Of a stretch of 64,000 nt of DNA, positions 37,568 to 50,900 are shown one piece after another (the first letter of the stretch is position 1; each line of letters opens with the position of its first letter). Position numbers and translations under genes: made by a program. The notes under the pieces are model-generated. The model saw only the letters and a program-made list of their open reading frames with translations. It did not search any database and was not told the origin of the DNA. Source of the DNA: Siniperca chuatsi (taxonomy: Eukaryota; Chordata; Actinopteri; Centrarchiformes; Sinipercidae); contig NC_058046.1 in assembly GCF_020085105.1 (NCBI RefSeq), positions 25,982,675 through 26,046,674 of the forward strand, given 5' to 3'.

Positions 37568-40042
37568 TGTAGATCTTTTTCTTTAATTTTCCTCAAATGA
37601 GCAAAAAATAGTCAACCATCTTACAGTATTTATTTATTTATATGACTCTTAGTTACAGAGCAGCCACTGAAGGAAGCAACACGATGCTTACAGTGCATTT
37701 CTATTGTAGAAAAAAATATTGTTCAACACCCAAAACAGACAACATCTGCACCACAGATCTTGAAAAATGTAATCGAAATGCCTGAGGCACATGAGAACGG
37801 CAAGATTTGTGGTCAAAAGTACTTTCCTTATATAAAACATGTTCATTGGCCAAATCACCACTACGTGTTTTAGACTTAGCTTAGTATTAAAGCTGAGAAA
37901 TATTTCATTTTGAATCACAATACTGTAAATCTTATTTTCCTGCTTTGAAATGTGAATTTTTGCTTTGGATCCAAAACATCCAAATAAGTGTAATACCACC
38001 AAAGGCCCGACTACATTTCACACATTACATATGAATTATCAACACTGTCTCCTAAAAATTATGTTTATATACTGCAGCAGAAAATAAATTTTGAAAGAAA
38101 CTGTAATGTAAAATTTGACTTGATATAGTCTGCATGCAATTAACGGCCCAAACTTAAAATACTATATCAAGACAATTACTAAAAACAAATAAACAAATAA
38201 AAAACAAAAACAACACATTTCACATTTACTGGCCTTGTGCCTTTTGAAATAAACTAACTAACTAACTAACTGGGTAATCCCTGTGTGAAGTTGTATTTGT
38301 CATATTATGTGTCAAGAAAAAAAGGTTAAAAAATGTAGTTAATACTTGCTGATTCAATCTCCAAGTGAATAGCATGCATGACTGATTCTTTCTTAGCTGC
38401 AGTCACATGAAGTTGCAGAAAGACTGGTGCAAACTCTACCACCACAGTTTAACTATTAAACTAGAACATGTTTCTAGTTAGCTTTGTTGAACCTACAGTA
38501 CATCTAAATCTTGAGAGGAAGAGAGCCTCACAATACAGATTGTTTCCCAGCTTGAAGTAAACCTTCTATGTCCACATTACAATCATCCATGTGTCCACTG
38601 AAGATCATTTGCTCCATTGCTCCATGCTAACACATTAGCTTAGATTATAATGAGTGAGGGTATGACACGAGCAATATTTCAGAAATAAGACACTGAAGCA
38701 GCTACTCTGCCAGTTTTAGTGGAAAAACTGATAAGATGATAGTAAATATGACACAAAAATACCTCAAAATTTCCATTGACTGATTTTCTTGTTAATAGGA
38801 AATAAACACAGTGGGTCATCACAGGCTGTGTACAGCTAAACATCATAGTTGCTCATCAGAACTAGTTCAAAAAATGAATAAATAAAATGTATTGAGGAAA
38901 TAATAATTTTCCACTACAGATACTATACTAAAGATTCAGTTTTCTTACTGTGGATCACCCACATTCACATCTCTACTGAGCTTGGTACATGTAGTACAGC
39001 GCAGGAATAGACATTAATTAGGCCAACACATTTCACATGGCCACATGTTCTTTTCGGAATGTTTTTAGCGAATTTTACTTACCAATCACACTATTTAGCT
39101 GTTTCTGAACATAGAGGTCTCTGTTGTTTGGAAATTTGTTTTACTTCTATTATAGTCTACTGTTTTTACTATGCTTGTAGCATGCATGGTGTAAACTCCA
39201 TTCCCTTAGTTAAAGGTTTCAAAGTAATCTACCAACAAAACACAACAAAGCACCCAAAAATGTCCAAATAATTCATTTATACCAACTGTCAGTGGTGCCT
39301 CTGAGCAACAAGTTAATCCTCAAGTGTGCAACTGAAAGGCTTTTACTTTGATGCAGCTGCAGGAAGTGTTACATTTGCATTGACATCACAATCCTAAAAA
39401 GCAACGCGAACCAGATCTAACCGAAACAGATCTAAGAACAAGGCTCCAATCTGTTGGTGAATACAGCAACTGGGTCGTTAAAAGTAAAACGAAATCTAAA
39501 CAACAGCAACTTGCAACAGACATGGCTACAAAACTACTGAAAGATGAACGCAGCAACTCTTCCTGTCAGCTTGTCGTCCATAAGTCTGACACACTAGGTC
39601 TTTAACTCTGCTTGTAAGCAGAAGGTAAACAACACAGGTCAGCCCAGGAGACATCAGCAGGGTTAAAGTATATGCTAGTAGAATTACTGCAATGGTTTTG
39701 CAGTAAAAAAACAACAACAAAAAAATAGAGGAGAATGGAGCGGTGAAGTACATGATCTACGAGGACACATGGATCGTTTTTAATGCCTATGTTCTCATCA
39801 CTTACCAAGTGAGTTGACCATCTGGTCAGTTTCTCAAACACTTGTTTTCCTTAAACTGACCAGTTATGTCCAATTCTGTGTTTTTCATCCATGTTTTGCC
39901 AGGTTAGGAAACTCATCTCTTTCCATTTGTTATATATACTTGTTCAGGATATTTCATGTTTACATTTGTGAACAAATCATGCCATTGTGAACAAGGTTAC
40001 TAAAGGATTAAATAGCCTTTCCTGGTCATCTACACCCCAATC
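37568..40042. other. Intergenic stretch between granzyme and the lectin/FN3 receptor
   Basis: AT-rich. An (AACT)n run lies at 38250-38272. A possible receptor relic at 39526-39815 is described under findings. No supportable gene. Confidence 0.4.
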
Positions 40043-43000
40043 TCAAGAATTATTCTGTTGATGTCTAGAATAAGGTTTTTTTTCCCTTTTTAAACCAATT
40101 CCTCTGGTTTTCTCAGGGATCAGGTCAACAATTGTGTCTTCGGTTGAGAGCTCCACTTGTGAGATGTCATGATCTGACTCCTTGAAAAAAATCTGGAGAA
40201 GACAAAAGAATGTCACATGAAGGACACGTGGAGGATAAATATTTCACATGCTTGTATGTTATTTTAGTGTATTCATCTTCTTACACAAGAAAGGAGACTT
40301 GCAGTTTTTCAGGATACAATAAAGAATCCACAGTGGAGGGGCTAGAGACACAAGCTTGAGCAATTTCAAAATTACAATGAAGACTTTGTTCTGCCCACCA
40401 GAGTCCACTAGGGAAGAGAAAGACAAATATGCATCACATACAAATACATGAGTTTCAAGACCATCATTTTTTTAAAAATGTTTTTATTCTTGACCAGCCA
40501 TTGGTGTCTAGACTTTCATAAAAAAGGTGGTTTTCAGTAACACAAATAATACCAATTAATTCTTTGCTTTTTCAGTCATTTTAGTTTAGCTAGTCTCTAT
40601 AGCATCCCCAAGTTCCGAGTGTAGGAGGCCATGCCCATTTAGGTACAGCTGCAACTAATGTTTATTGTTTTTATCAATCTATTGATACATTTTATTTACA
40701 TTTAAATAATAGATTGTTTAGTTCAATACAATGCTAAGAAAATATGGATAAATTCCCATAGCAAATTCTCAGAGCCCGAAGTGTCTGAACAGGGATTCAG
40801 TTTAGAATAATATATCAGATGGAGAAAATCTGAGCAAGTTTGGCATTTTTGTTTGGCAAATTTCTAAAAAACAATGAATCCATTATTAAAATTGTTGTCG
40901 ATATTGAATATATCGTAACGTAAGAAACCTGCCTGACTTCCACACAAAATTCACAGCACATAAATTACATTTAAGTCCTTCCTACCTGTTTTGACTTGTA
41001 AAGCCGTAGGGTTACTTTGAAGGATAAGTTTTCCACCAGTAACACTGTCAGGCTGATCAACAAAAGCAGAAATCTCTATGAAGTATTCTGTGGCTGAAGT
41101 TAAGTTGGAGATGTTGATGTTCATGAAGGCCGAGCCATCAGTGTAGGGGTAGAAGAGTGTATAACATGTGTTGGTGCATGCCGTCACGTTGTAACTGTGT
41201 GGTGTCATCTGCATAAAAGCAGAGATGTTCCAGCTGAGAATCACGTGATCAGAGCCCACTGAGTCCACCATCACTGGCTGCGGAGATACTGGACCTGTGA
41301 GTGAGAGTGAAAATCTCAGAAAAGTCAGAGAAAAGTTTTCTACACCTGTAGTCCGGTTTTTTGTTGAAGTCTGTTGCCCCTTGGAAAAGTATTTCCTGTG
41401 GTGTTGCCCCCCGCGGTTGGGGTTAGGTTGTTGTTATTAGGCATCACAGAGATAACTGGTTGGGGTTAGGGCTGGCTCCAGGCAGGTAGGGGGAAACAGA
41501 CTTTGACACAGTACCGGACCAAAGAAAAATTATTATGAGATAACATTTTAAGGTAATAGAATACACATAATATGAAGAAGTTGCCAGGGAAGCAGTAAGG
41601 AACAAGTTCTGGTCTGTTTTGTGTTCACACTAACTTACTACAAACAAACTAAGATGAAGTCTAATGAACTGACAGATAAGATATTTATTGGACAGTTTTT
41701 GTGATTGTCATGCTGCATCATGGGCATTGGCCAAAAGAAAAAAGAAAACAAAGTTTAAAGCAGTGACTGACAGCAAGTAATGCTGTACTGTACCTTATTA
41801 CCTTCTCTGGTTGCCACAAAGAACCTTTTTCACAGCAGACATTTTGACTCTACTGCTTTTACCAGGCGCATGTGGCGAGGCCTATAGCAGATCACGGACA
41901 AGGGCACCACCACCGGAAAAAAACAACACTACCATCTCCCTACAGCAACAGCTTTATAAATTCTATTCCCGCTTCGAGACCTCCAACAGTGAAACACAGA
42001 GGAGGCTCTCACACACTCAGAACCCTCACTGACTGTCTCATCAGCTGATGTACACAAAGTCCTGAGAAGAATTAGCCCCCGCAAGGCAGCAGGCTCAGAT
42101 AACATCCCAAGGCAGACTCTCAAGACGTGTGCTACAGAACTGGCTGAGGTTTTTACCTTCATCTTTAACCTGTCTCTTGCACAGACCACAGTCCCAACCT
42201 CCTTTAAAACCACCACCATCATCCCATCCCCCAAAAGGAGCCCAGTCATTTGTCTGAATGACTACAGGCCATTTGCACTCACTCCAATAATAATGAAGCG
42301 CTTTGAGAGAGTGGTTCTCGCCCACATCCAGAGTGAGTCACTGGACCCCTTACAGTATGCGTACCGCCCCAACAGATCCACTGAGGACACTATCTCTGCA
42401 GCTCTGCACATAGCTCTCCCACCTGAAAAACAAAGATGCTTACATCAGAATGCTCTTCATCGATTACATCTCAGCCTTTAATACAGTCCTCCCCCACAAA
42501 CTCACAAACTGTACAACCTTGGCCTGGACCCCACACTCTGTGAGTGGCTGTTGGATTTCCTCACTGGCAGACCGCAATCTGTCAGGATCTGTCAGATGTA
42601 AAAACAACAACCTCTCTCTTAACACAGATAAGACCAAGGAGATGATAATAGACATGAGGAAGAAGAGGAGACTTCATCAACTGCTCACAATCTGCTTTTG
42701 AGTCTGAGGTGGCGAGGGTCAGCAGCTTTAAGTTCGTGGGCATCCACATCAGTGATGACCTCACCTGGACATCACCCAGCTGATCAAGAAAGCATAACAG
42801 CGGCTGTACTTTCTAAGGAGACTGAGGAAATTTGGCATTTCACCGAGAATTCTCAGCAGCTTCTACAGTTGCATCATAGAGAGCATCTTGACCAGCTGCA
42901 TCACTGTGTGGTATGGGAACAACACTGCCGTGGACTGCAAACGCCTGCAGAGAGTGGTAAAGACTGAGTCCACATAAAAGCCTGCAGCAGCATCAAAGAC

Positions 43001-44930
43001 TCCACCAACTCCCAACACAGGTTTTTCACATTTATGCTCTCTGGCAGGAGATACAGAAGCGTGAAATGCAGGACCTCAAGTCTGAGGGACAGCTTTTATC
43101 CTCAGGCCATCAGACTGATCAACAGATCTAATCCACTGCCCCCTGCCACCACCCTAACCCACCTCACCATACAGGAAGCTTCACTTTGCCCCACCCCCCT
43201 ACTGCACCCCCCATACTGTATATTGTACTATATTCAAAATAGTTTTAGTTTTCCACAGCAAAATTTCATATTATCATTATGTATCTGTGTTTTTCATGTG
43301 ATACATGAACAGAATGTAAATACAAATCTGCCCCTGGGCCAATAAAGGCTTACTATTACATTAATGTCATATAGAAGTTACCATATTTACCAGTTTCTAA
43401 ATTGTACAACCAAGACGCATTACTCACCCTGACAGACAAACATGTGCGCCTCATCACAATAGTGAGCCAGCAGCTTCTTGTCTTTCTCCAGTATTGCCTC
43501 CAAACTTGCACAGCGGCCTTCATAGTTTCTCCTGTACCAGTGTTCATATCTCAGCTCTTCCCCGATCACCCACTTCCAGCCACTGAAGATGCTCTGACGC
43601 TGCAGGCCCAGCCAAAAGCTGACTTTGTTTGCACCAGTGGCATTGAGGAAATTGAAGTATTGCTCTTCTGTGCTCAGGACAGCGAGCTCGACATAGTGCC
43701 TCCGACAGAACTCCCGGGCTTTGAACCAGGACATAGGTCTCTGAATCGGAAAGTAACATGAGATGATCTGGCCCATTGCTAACTGATGGCACACCACTGA
43801 GTATGGGGATATTAACAGAGAGGAAAAAAAGTTATTATAGCTTCAGAACACTGTAAACCTGCTTCTGGTTTGATTCGCTCCACCCATGGATGGATCTATG
43901 ATCCTGATCAGTCTTTTAATATTGAGTATCTGCCAACAAAATCCAATCCAATCTAATATTTGTTTTTGTAGATTTTTTCCTTCAAATTACAGCTGCACAG
44001 CATACTGAGGCTACAATAATATTTCATAAAAATACAATAAAATTAGTAAAGCCATTTATATCAGAACAGCAGAATAGCTTTGCTTTAAGAAATTATAACC
44101 TGCATCTCAGGCTGTCTCTTTATCATAATAATTTGTATAATGTGCTGTGGTATTTAGTATAATATCTGTGCAGAGAAGTGTGAGTGTGTCTGTTGTGACA
44201 GGCAGCTTTGGGCAGGAGTCAGACAGCCTCTCTTCATCTCCAATGTGAACTAAATATTCAAGTTCAGCTGCAGTTTTTGAACCAACAGCAACACCTAAGA
44301 GTTCTGCTTCACCTGCAAAATGTTACTGAAAGAGACCCCAATGACTACAAAGAAACGCAAAATGACCACAGAGAGACGCAAAACAAGCACAAAGTAACGC
44401 AAAACAACTACAAAGAGAAAAAAGACAACCACAAAGAAATGCAAAACAACTACTAAGAGACACAAAACAATTACAAACAGATGCAAAACAACCACAAAGA
44501 GATGCAAAATGACCACAAAGAGACACAAAACAATTACAAACAAACACTATAAAAATAAATGGTTGTATTGTGTCTTGTATTGGAAGTTTAAACAAGATCC
44601 TAGTAATGTACAGAAGGTGGCATTGTGTTTTTCTTTATGTTATCAAATTGTATTGCAGGATATTAAATTATCCTGTCATTACGCCAGATCTTCTGAAAAC
44701 AGCAATAACCTCTCAGGTGGTAAGCTGTGATTGTAATATGTAGTTCTAATTTAAAAATAACACTTAACTGATATACATTTTGTCAGTTGTTGCACTTTGC
44801 ATTACAGTGTAGGATTTCTCTAAATGATGAAATATAATGACTATTTAAAAAAACAACAACAATGTCATAGCTTGACTTGAAGTTAAGTAATACAGTTACC
44901 CAGAACAGCCAGTCGCTGCAGAATCTGCAT
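40043..44930 (-). CDS. C-type lectin plus fibronectin III single-pass receptor, unnamed
   Basis: Minus-strand exons: 44930-44900 (signal start), 43796-43428 (lectin domain), 41294-40986 (FN3), 40407-40285 (membrane span), 40192-40043 (tail). Exons 1 and 2 join in phase 1 to a typical signal peptide. The C-type lectin domain (about residues 20-133) shows [27 protein letters not shown] and [11 protein letters not shown]. It lacks EPN/QPD and WND calcium-sugar motifs, so calcium-dependent sugar binding is unlikely. The FN3 domain shows [15 protein letters not shown] and [11 protein letters not shown], with several N-glycosylation sites. The span is about [20 protein letters not shown] with basic NCKS after it. 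The tail exon is uncertain: its longest acidic frame ([19 protein letters not shown]) does not fit the phase of the available donor. I know no mammalian orthologue; a role in leukocyte recognition is only a guess. Confidence 0.7.
41833..43355 (+). mobile_element. L2-type LINE, 5'-truncated and internally deleted
   Basis: Read on the + strand. It has remnants of reverse transcriptase, including [40 protein letters not shown] and [17 protein letters not shown], in more than one frame, and ends in CCAATAAAGGCTTACTATTA, a typical L2 tail. It lies in the intron between the lectin and FN3 exons, antisense to the host gene. Frames are broken and the region with the YADD-type catalytic motif appears missing. 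Confidence 0.8.
44330..44560. repeat. Minisatellite, 21-base unit
   Basis: About ten imperfect copies of a unit like CAAAACAACCACAAAGAGATG. Because the unit is a multiple of three, long open frames exist on both strands; they are not genes. It lies in intron 1 of the lectin/FN3 gene. Confidence 0.85.
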
Positions 44931-45069
44931 CTCATAGGCAAACATACAGTAGAATCTGTGATATTGTTTATGATGTATTTTTTCATTCCTTTTCCATCAG
45001 CTGACCATGCAGTATGTAACCCCCTCGTCTCTCCACCCCATCTGCCTAAAGCTCCCTCTGCTTGGGAGG

Positions 45070-45080
45070 TTTATAAAATT
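45070..45080 (-). promoter_or_regulatory. Possible TATA box of the lectin/FN3 receptor gene
   Basis: On the minus strand TTTTATAAACC lies about 140 bases before the start codon. Support is position and sequence only. Confidence 0.3.
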
Positions 45081-47660
45081 GGCTCACACTGTGGGGTGGG
45101 GAAAATGGGAGTGGCCATGTTGATTGCTCACCTGTATCAGGATGTTTTCATGAATTATTTTCGAACAGAAATTTTAGATGTCACTTGAAGAATGTGTCAA
45201 CCCACTTACTTTATTCGTGAAATACTCCATTTCTGTCTCATCTGCTTGGGCATCACTAAACTTTTGGACCGCATTTGAAAAAAATGCATCTTTACTTCCT
45301 GGTTGTAGTGGTGAACAGAAAACAACTTGCATAGTTTGGCAAACCAAAGAGTCTGAACAGGCTGAACAATGACTAACTGGACACCAGGAGAAAAGTGTTG
45401 ACCTTTTAAAGAAGGTACTAAAAAAAACTCATATGTAGCTCCACCCTGAAGTCTATTTTTAGAGCTAGCAGTTTGGAAAATTCTAGTTTCAGTGTACTTT
45501 GTGACTTTGAAATTTGAATCTGATAATGATTTACTAGAATAATCCACACCTTCTAAAAATGCATGAAATGTGTATAAAGATGAGGAAATATTCGAGGACA
45601 ATGAAGCATGGCTGATCTCAGCCTCCACTCTGCGTTACCAAACTGCTTGAAAACTGGTTTGGATGTGAAAGAGAAGTGTTCACCAGAGTAATTGTTAGTG
45701 AAATCTAGACTCGAAACAGCAGCAGTGAGGACACACACTTGTTTAGGAGTTCTTGTTTAGCCAGTTTGTCCTGACCTAATGCACAGTGTTTAGTGTATCT
45801 GTCACTGATGAAGAATTACTCTCTCTATCCTGTTGGTAAAGGTTACAAACATCATCCTTAGATGATCAAGGTGGAAGCGGTTCAGGAGTTTGTCTGTCTA
45901 ATAATGGCATAAAATGCTTAAACAAAACTCCACCACAGTTAAAAATTAAGAGTATACAGCCATGCTAGCGGCTCTGTGAGGCTGTACTTAGACACAGAGG
46001 TGCGTTGAACTAAATGCTAACATCAGCATGCTAACACGCTCACAGTGACAATGCTAACATGCTGATGTTTTACAGGTATAGTTTTGACTATGTTCACTGT
46101 TTTAATTTACCGTGTTAACATGCTAACATTTGCTGGTTAGCATTAAACACAAAGTACAGCTGTGGCTGATGGAAATGTCATTAGTTTTTCAGGTATTTGG
46201 TTACAAACCAAAATGTTGGATAAATTGAAATTTTAGCCTGATGATGGTGCTAGAGGAAATGTCAGAGGGCCACCAAAGTTGTCACAGTTCATCCTGAGTG
46301 AGACATGAATGTGTGTACCAAATTTCATGGCAATCTATCTAATAGTTATTGGGATGTTCCACTCAAAACCACAAATGTCAACCTCATGGTGGCGCTAGAG
46401 AAAAAAGACTCTCCATGGTCATTAGGATTCATCTTCTGGGGACTATGAATGTCTGTACAAAATTTCATGGCAAACTATCCAATAGTTGTTGAGATATTTC
46501 AGTCTGAACCAAAGTGGTGGACCGACCGACCAACGAACAGATCAATATTGCCATCCCTCGAGCCACAGCGCTAGTCGTTTGCAGGGATTAACCCCTAGTT
46601 AGTTACAAATTCACAATTTTGAGTTTCCTGTAGTTTTATGGGCCAATGTAGATTGTGTTTAGTAAAATGATTGCATATAATAAAGTAGTTAAGGTTGACT
46701 TTTGGTTTCACATGTGACACGAACCCCGGTTTCCTTGGTGTAAGTACCACCCATCCTCTCTCCTCCCTATACGGACTTTCTCGCTCTTATGTCACCTGAC
46801 TTCCTAAAGGTTTTCTGGCAGCCCGGTGCATCTCATACAGACACTATGAGATGCCGAGGGCCATGACAAAACGTCTGTAGGCCTATTTGATGACCTGGGA
46901 TGAGAGTATGTTGTTTCTACTTCTGAACTGCTAACTAGTTTCATGGCAGGAGGAAATGATGGATCCAGGAACTACGACTTTTCACTCTGGTTCTTTTCAC
47001 TGTCATGACATGTCATTATCTATATAATATAATCAAAAAAGACATACAGCCTTGGGACTAAAGACTTTGGAGTATAAAGTCAGTATTTTAGCCAGACTAG
47101 ATACTGTACAGTATGTTATATGGTTGGAGGGATGGTGCACCTTGGTGTTTCTATTTAGTTTTTCATGTGATGAAAAGTCTCATGATGTCATGTGAGAAAC
47201 AGATGTCTGTGGTGACAAAGTCTAAACCTCACAAATTGCACCATCTCTTCAGACACCTCTGTGTCTGTGAACATACGTGTTACCCATAAGACGTATCACA
47301 TTCGACGGTGGTCTTACTTTCCTTTCCTTTTCAAGAGAAGTCTTCACCACATGTAGCCTACGTTTGTTCTCTCAAGTCTAGTCTGGTCACATTCTTGCAA
47401 GTGAGACATCTTTGAACACACAGGTCTTTGCCAGGAAGACTTTACTCTGCATTGTACTGATGTGTAACTTTAGTGTGAATGCTGTCACTACCTAACTTTT
47501 AAAATAACACATGCACTCTATTTAACTGTTAAATAAAACTGAAGAGTGGCAGTTCGGGCATGTAAAAACACATAAGCCTGATAAAAAGGGGGCCAGAACA
47601 CAATGAACCTTAAGCTGACAAGCTGTAAGTGAGAATAAAGCCCCCGCTGTTCAAAGTGCC
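45081..47660. other. Intergenic region between the receptor gene and cdc20b
   Basis: The only recognised item is the dispersed repeat at 45985-46590. The minus-strand frame 45206-45628 has no domain or splice support. Confidence 0.45.
45985..46590 (-). mobile_element. Dispersed repeat, about 0.6 kb, inverted copy
   Basis: Same family as 16005-16590 in reverse: TCTGTACAAAATTTCATGGC, GAGATATTTCAGTCTGAACC and AAACACAAAGTACAGCTGTG are shared. Runs of GCTAACATGCTAAC sit at one end. Confidence 0.6.
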
Positions 47661-47673
47661 ACATATAACAATG

Positions 47674-47679
47674 TTTATT
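47674..47679 (-). terminator. Polyadenylation signal of cdc20b
   Basis: AATAAA on the minus strand about 280 bases after the cdc20b stop codon. Confidence 0.55.
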
Positions 47680-47960
47680 GGGTTACATATCTCACGAGGT
47701 TACATTTAAGGTGTAGGCAAGACAGAGGAAGGATAACATACATGAAACAAAACATTAACATCATTTTACAAATTACATGAATAAATAAATAAATGGTAAT
47801 TAGTTCCATGTGGACAGTATTTGATTTCATAGAAAGCGTCTTGCAAAATGATAGCTTCAACAACAACGAGAAATTGCATTCAAATATTATCCTGAGCCGA
47901 AACACAAAGTCTAGCTTCTTTGCACTGAACTGTAGAATATGTGTTGAGTGATGTTGATAA

Positions 47961-50900
47961 TTACATGTCCCAGATGTGAAAGCGCTGGTCCGCTCCAGCA
48001 GAGAAAATCTGAGTACTGTCAGGGTTTAAGGCCAAGTGCAGGACTCGATGAGAATGACCTGAAAAAACAACAACATGATTGAACTTTGACATTTAAATAC
48101 CTTCTTTCCCATATAAAACAGAGGCGTCGCAATGTAAATTTTCACCGCTATAATGGAGTAATAAAGAAGTACTAACTTTGAGAAAGAATTCATATTGAGA
48201 AGGGATAAACACCTGAACACAATGCTTGCTGTCATTGTCTTTTTTTGGTTTGATTTCACTTGCATGCCACAATTTGCGTCACGTCAAAGATTCTTAACTA
48301 TAGCAACATGTAATATGCAAATTTCAATGCAATGCTGCACATTCACTCACTTCAAATGTTAAGTCAACTTCTCCTAGCAACCACAACTGCATATCAGATA
48401 CATCACTCACTCATCACTCTGTTAGTGTAAAAGAACCTCCCAAACAGAAAACTGCCAGGATGAACACAATGTCATGAATGAATAATGGCAATTCATCCTG
48501 ATTTTCAGGTTAAGATTCACCACCTGATTAACTGCAATTTGTGAGTAAATGAATAACACAATTGCAGCCTATTCTGAAGCCCAATGAGTCTATGCATGTC
48601 GTATGAAATTTGCTATATAAATAAACTTGACTTGACTGAGCATTTATGTCTTTTAGTAAGTCATAAATGTATTGAAAATTATATTTATGGGATCTTTTAA
48701 AATGATGTTTTAGGTTTTACTTTTTTTCTTCTGCAATTCACAATACCTCAGGAAACTGTGGAATCTCATATCAAATGTAGTGACTTTTGATGTGTTTTAT
48801 TCAGTTTCACACTCACTGAAAGCCCAGGACATGAATGAATCAACACAAAATGGCTATTAAATATCTCAGTGATGGATGACAGAGCTGCAGCAATGGTCCA
48901 ACTGTCACACTGATGCTGCTATATTAATATTACTCAGGATGTATATGAGTTTTGAATGTGTTAAACAGAAATTGTTGTGGGCAGTAGTTGTACGTTAATC
49001 ATATTTCCCGTTTTCTAACCTGTGAGCTGGTAGATGGGGCTGAGGGAGGGAAGCTCCCAGGTCCAGCAGGTGACTTGGTGCTGAGGAAGGCCGTGACCTG
49101 TGACCAGATATCTCTTCTCTTCAGCCCATCGTAGAGAACAGATCTACAGATGGAGTCAGTAGGAATAGTCTATCCGATATACAGTATATACACAGTAAAA
49201 ATACCTCTGTTATATATGTACTTTGAGCACCTGTGAATTTGTGTTGGCAGAAGTCACACAAGTCTTTGACTCTGTGTCCCAGATTCTCAGCTCTCCGTCT
49301 TTCCATCCCCCTCCAGTAGCGATCATCTTTCTCTGCCATGGACACCATGCCATCGCCTAAACACACAAACACAATGAATACACACACATTGGTCGGCAGA
49401 TTGTCCGGTTGTTTAAGCTGACCGCCCAGTGAATAGCTGCAGGATCAACTATTATTTTTAAACCTCTGTATAATAACAGCTAAACCCTTAAGCATACCAA
49501 CCAGAAACATGCCACTCGAGTTTGCACGAGCCAAGATTAGTCATCATCACGCCATACAACATAGCGTGCAGTTGCTTGCAACAACATTGGTTGTGGTTGT
49601 GTCAATCCTAAAAAAACCCTTTAATGTCAAAGTGAAAATAGATCACTCAAAGTTATATCAATTAATTAAGAATACACAATACAAAATACATGTAGTTGTG
49701 TTTTAATTTCCCAATAAAGTCCCAGTCATGAAGCATACACTGACCTTAACGGCGCTGGGCTGTTTCATTGTAGTGATTGGCTGGCGTGACCTTGTGACCC
49801 CTGCGACATCACTATCCCATATACAGAGAAGGCCCTCTGTGGAGCCGCTGGCCAACCAGTCGTCTCCTGGTGACCACTGAAGGCTGCAGATCCCATCCTT
49901 CTGGACGGCTGCGCCCACCAGAGGTGCAGGATCCCGAGGGTCAAGGTGGTGGATTCTTCCGAGAACAGAGCCGCTGTAAGATTGTGGAATTCCCCTGCAT
50001 GAATACTGCATACTTCATATTGATACTAACTGTGATGCCCTTTTTATACCAGCTACATGTATATACCAGTCTAAACAGGTGCTTTTGAAGAACCTTGAAT
50101 TGGATTCTTGTAAACAATCCAGGGATGCTTTGCTGGGGCAGGTGAAGAGGGAGTTACAATAGTTGAGATGGGATTAGATAAAAGCGTAAGAATGATACTA
50201 AAAGTCTTTTTTACCTTTATTTTGTGTCTAGTATACTGAAACACATACCTGCTGAGTAACTGCTGTTTCCAGGAAAGAGCTCTGACCACAGACAGATGTG
50301 ATGGCAGATACCTCATGTTCTGCTTGCGTTCAACATCCCACAACTAAAGAGTCAAAGAGAGAGAGAGAATCACCGCAAACTGTCATCCTGCTGATTCAAC
50401 TCTGTGTTACACATCCCCTCTCACAGACCCCCCATACCACAGTTTATATGAATCAGTTTCCACCGTCTATGTACTCATTTACAGTGGTGTGAAAAAGTGT
50501 TTGCCCCCTTCCTGATTTTTTTTTTTTTTTTGCATGTTTTTCACGCTTAAATGTTTCAGATCATCAAACACATTTAAATATTAGTCAAAGATAACACAAG
50601 TGAACACAAAATGTAGTTTTTAAATGAAGGTTGTTATTATTAAGGGAAAACAAAATCCAAACCTACATGGCTCTGTGTGAAAAAGTGAATAACAGGTTGG
50701 GCCCCCCTTAGCAGCAACAACTGCAATCATTTGTGATAACTTGCAATGAGTCTTTTACAGCACTGTGGAGGAATTTTGGCCCACTCATCTTTGCAGAATT
50801 GTTGTAATTCAGCCACATTGGAGGGTTTTCGAGCATGAACTGCCTTTTTAAGGTCATGCCACAGCATCTCAATAGTATTCAGGTCAGGACTTTGACTAGG

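Noticed and set aside
43402-43761. 119-codon + strand frame opposite the lectin exon
   Set aside because: Antisense shadow; the minus strand shows clear C-type lectin motifs and splice sites.
44208-44595. Long open frames on both strands (82-90 codons)
   Set aside because: They come from a 21-base minisatellite whose unit length is a multiple of three.
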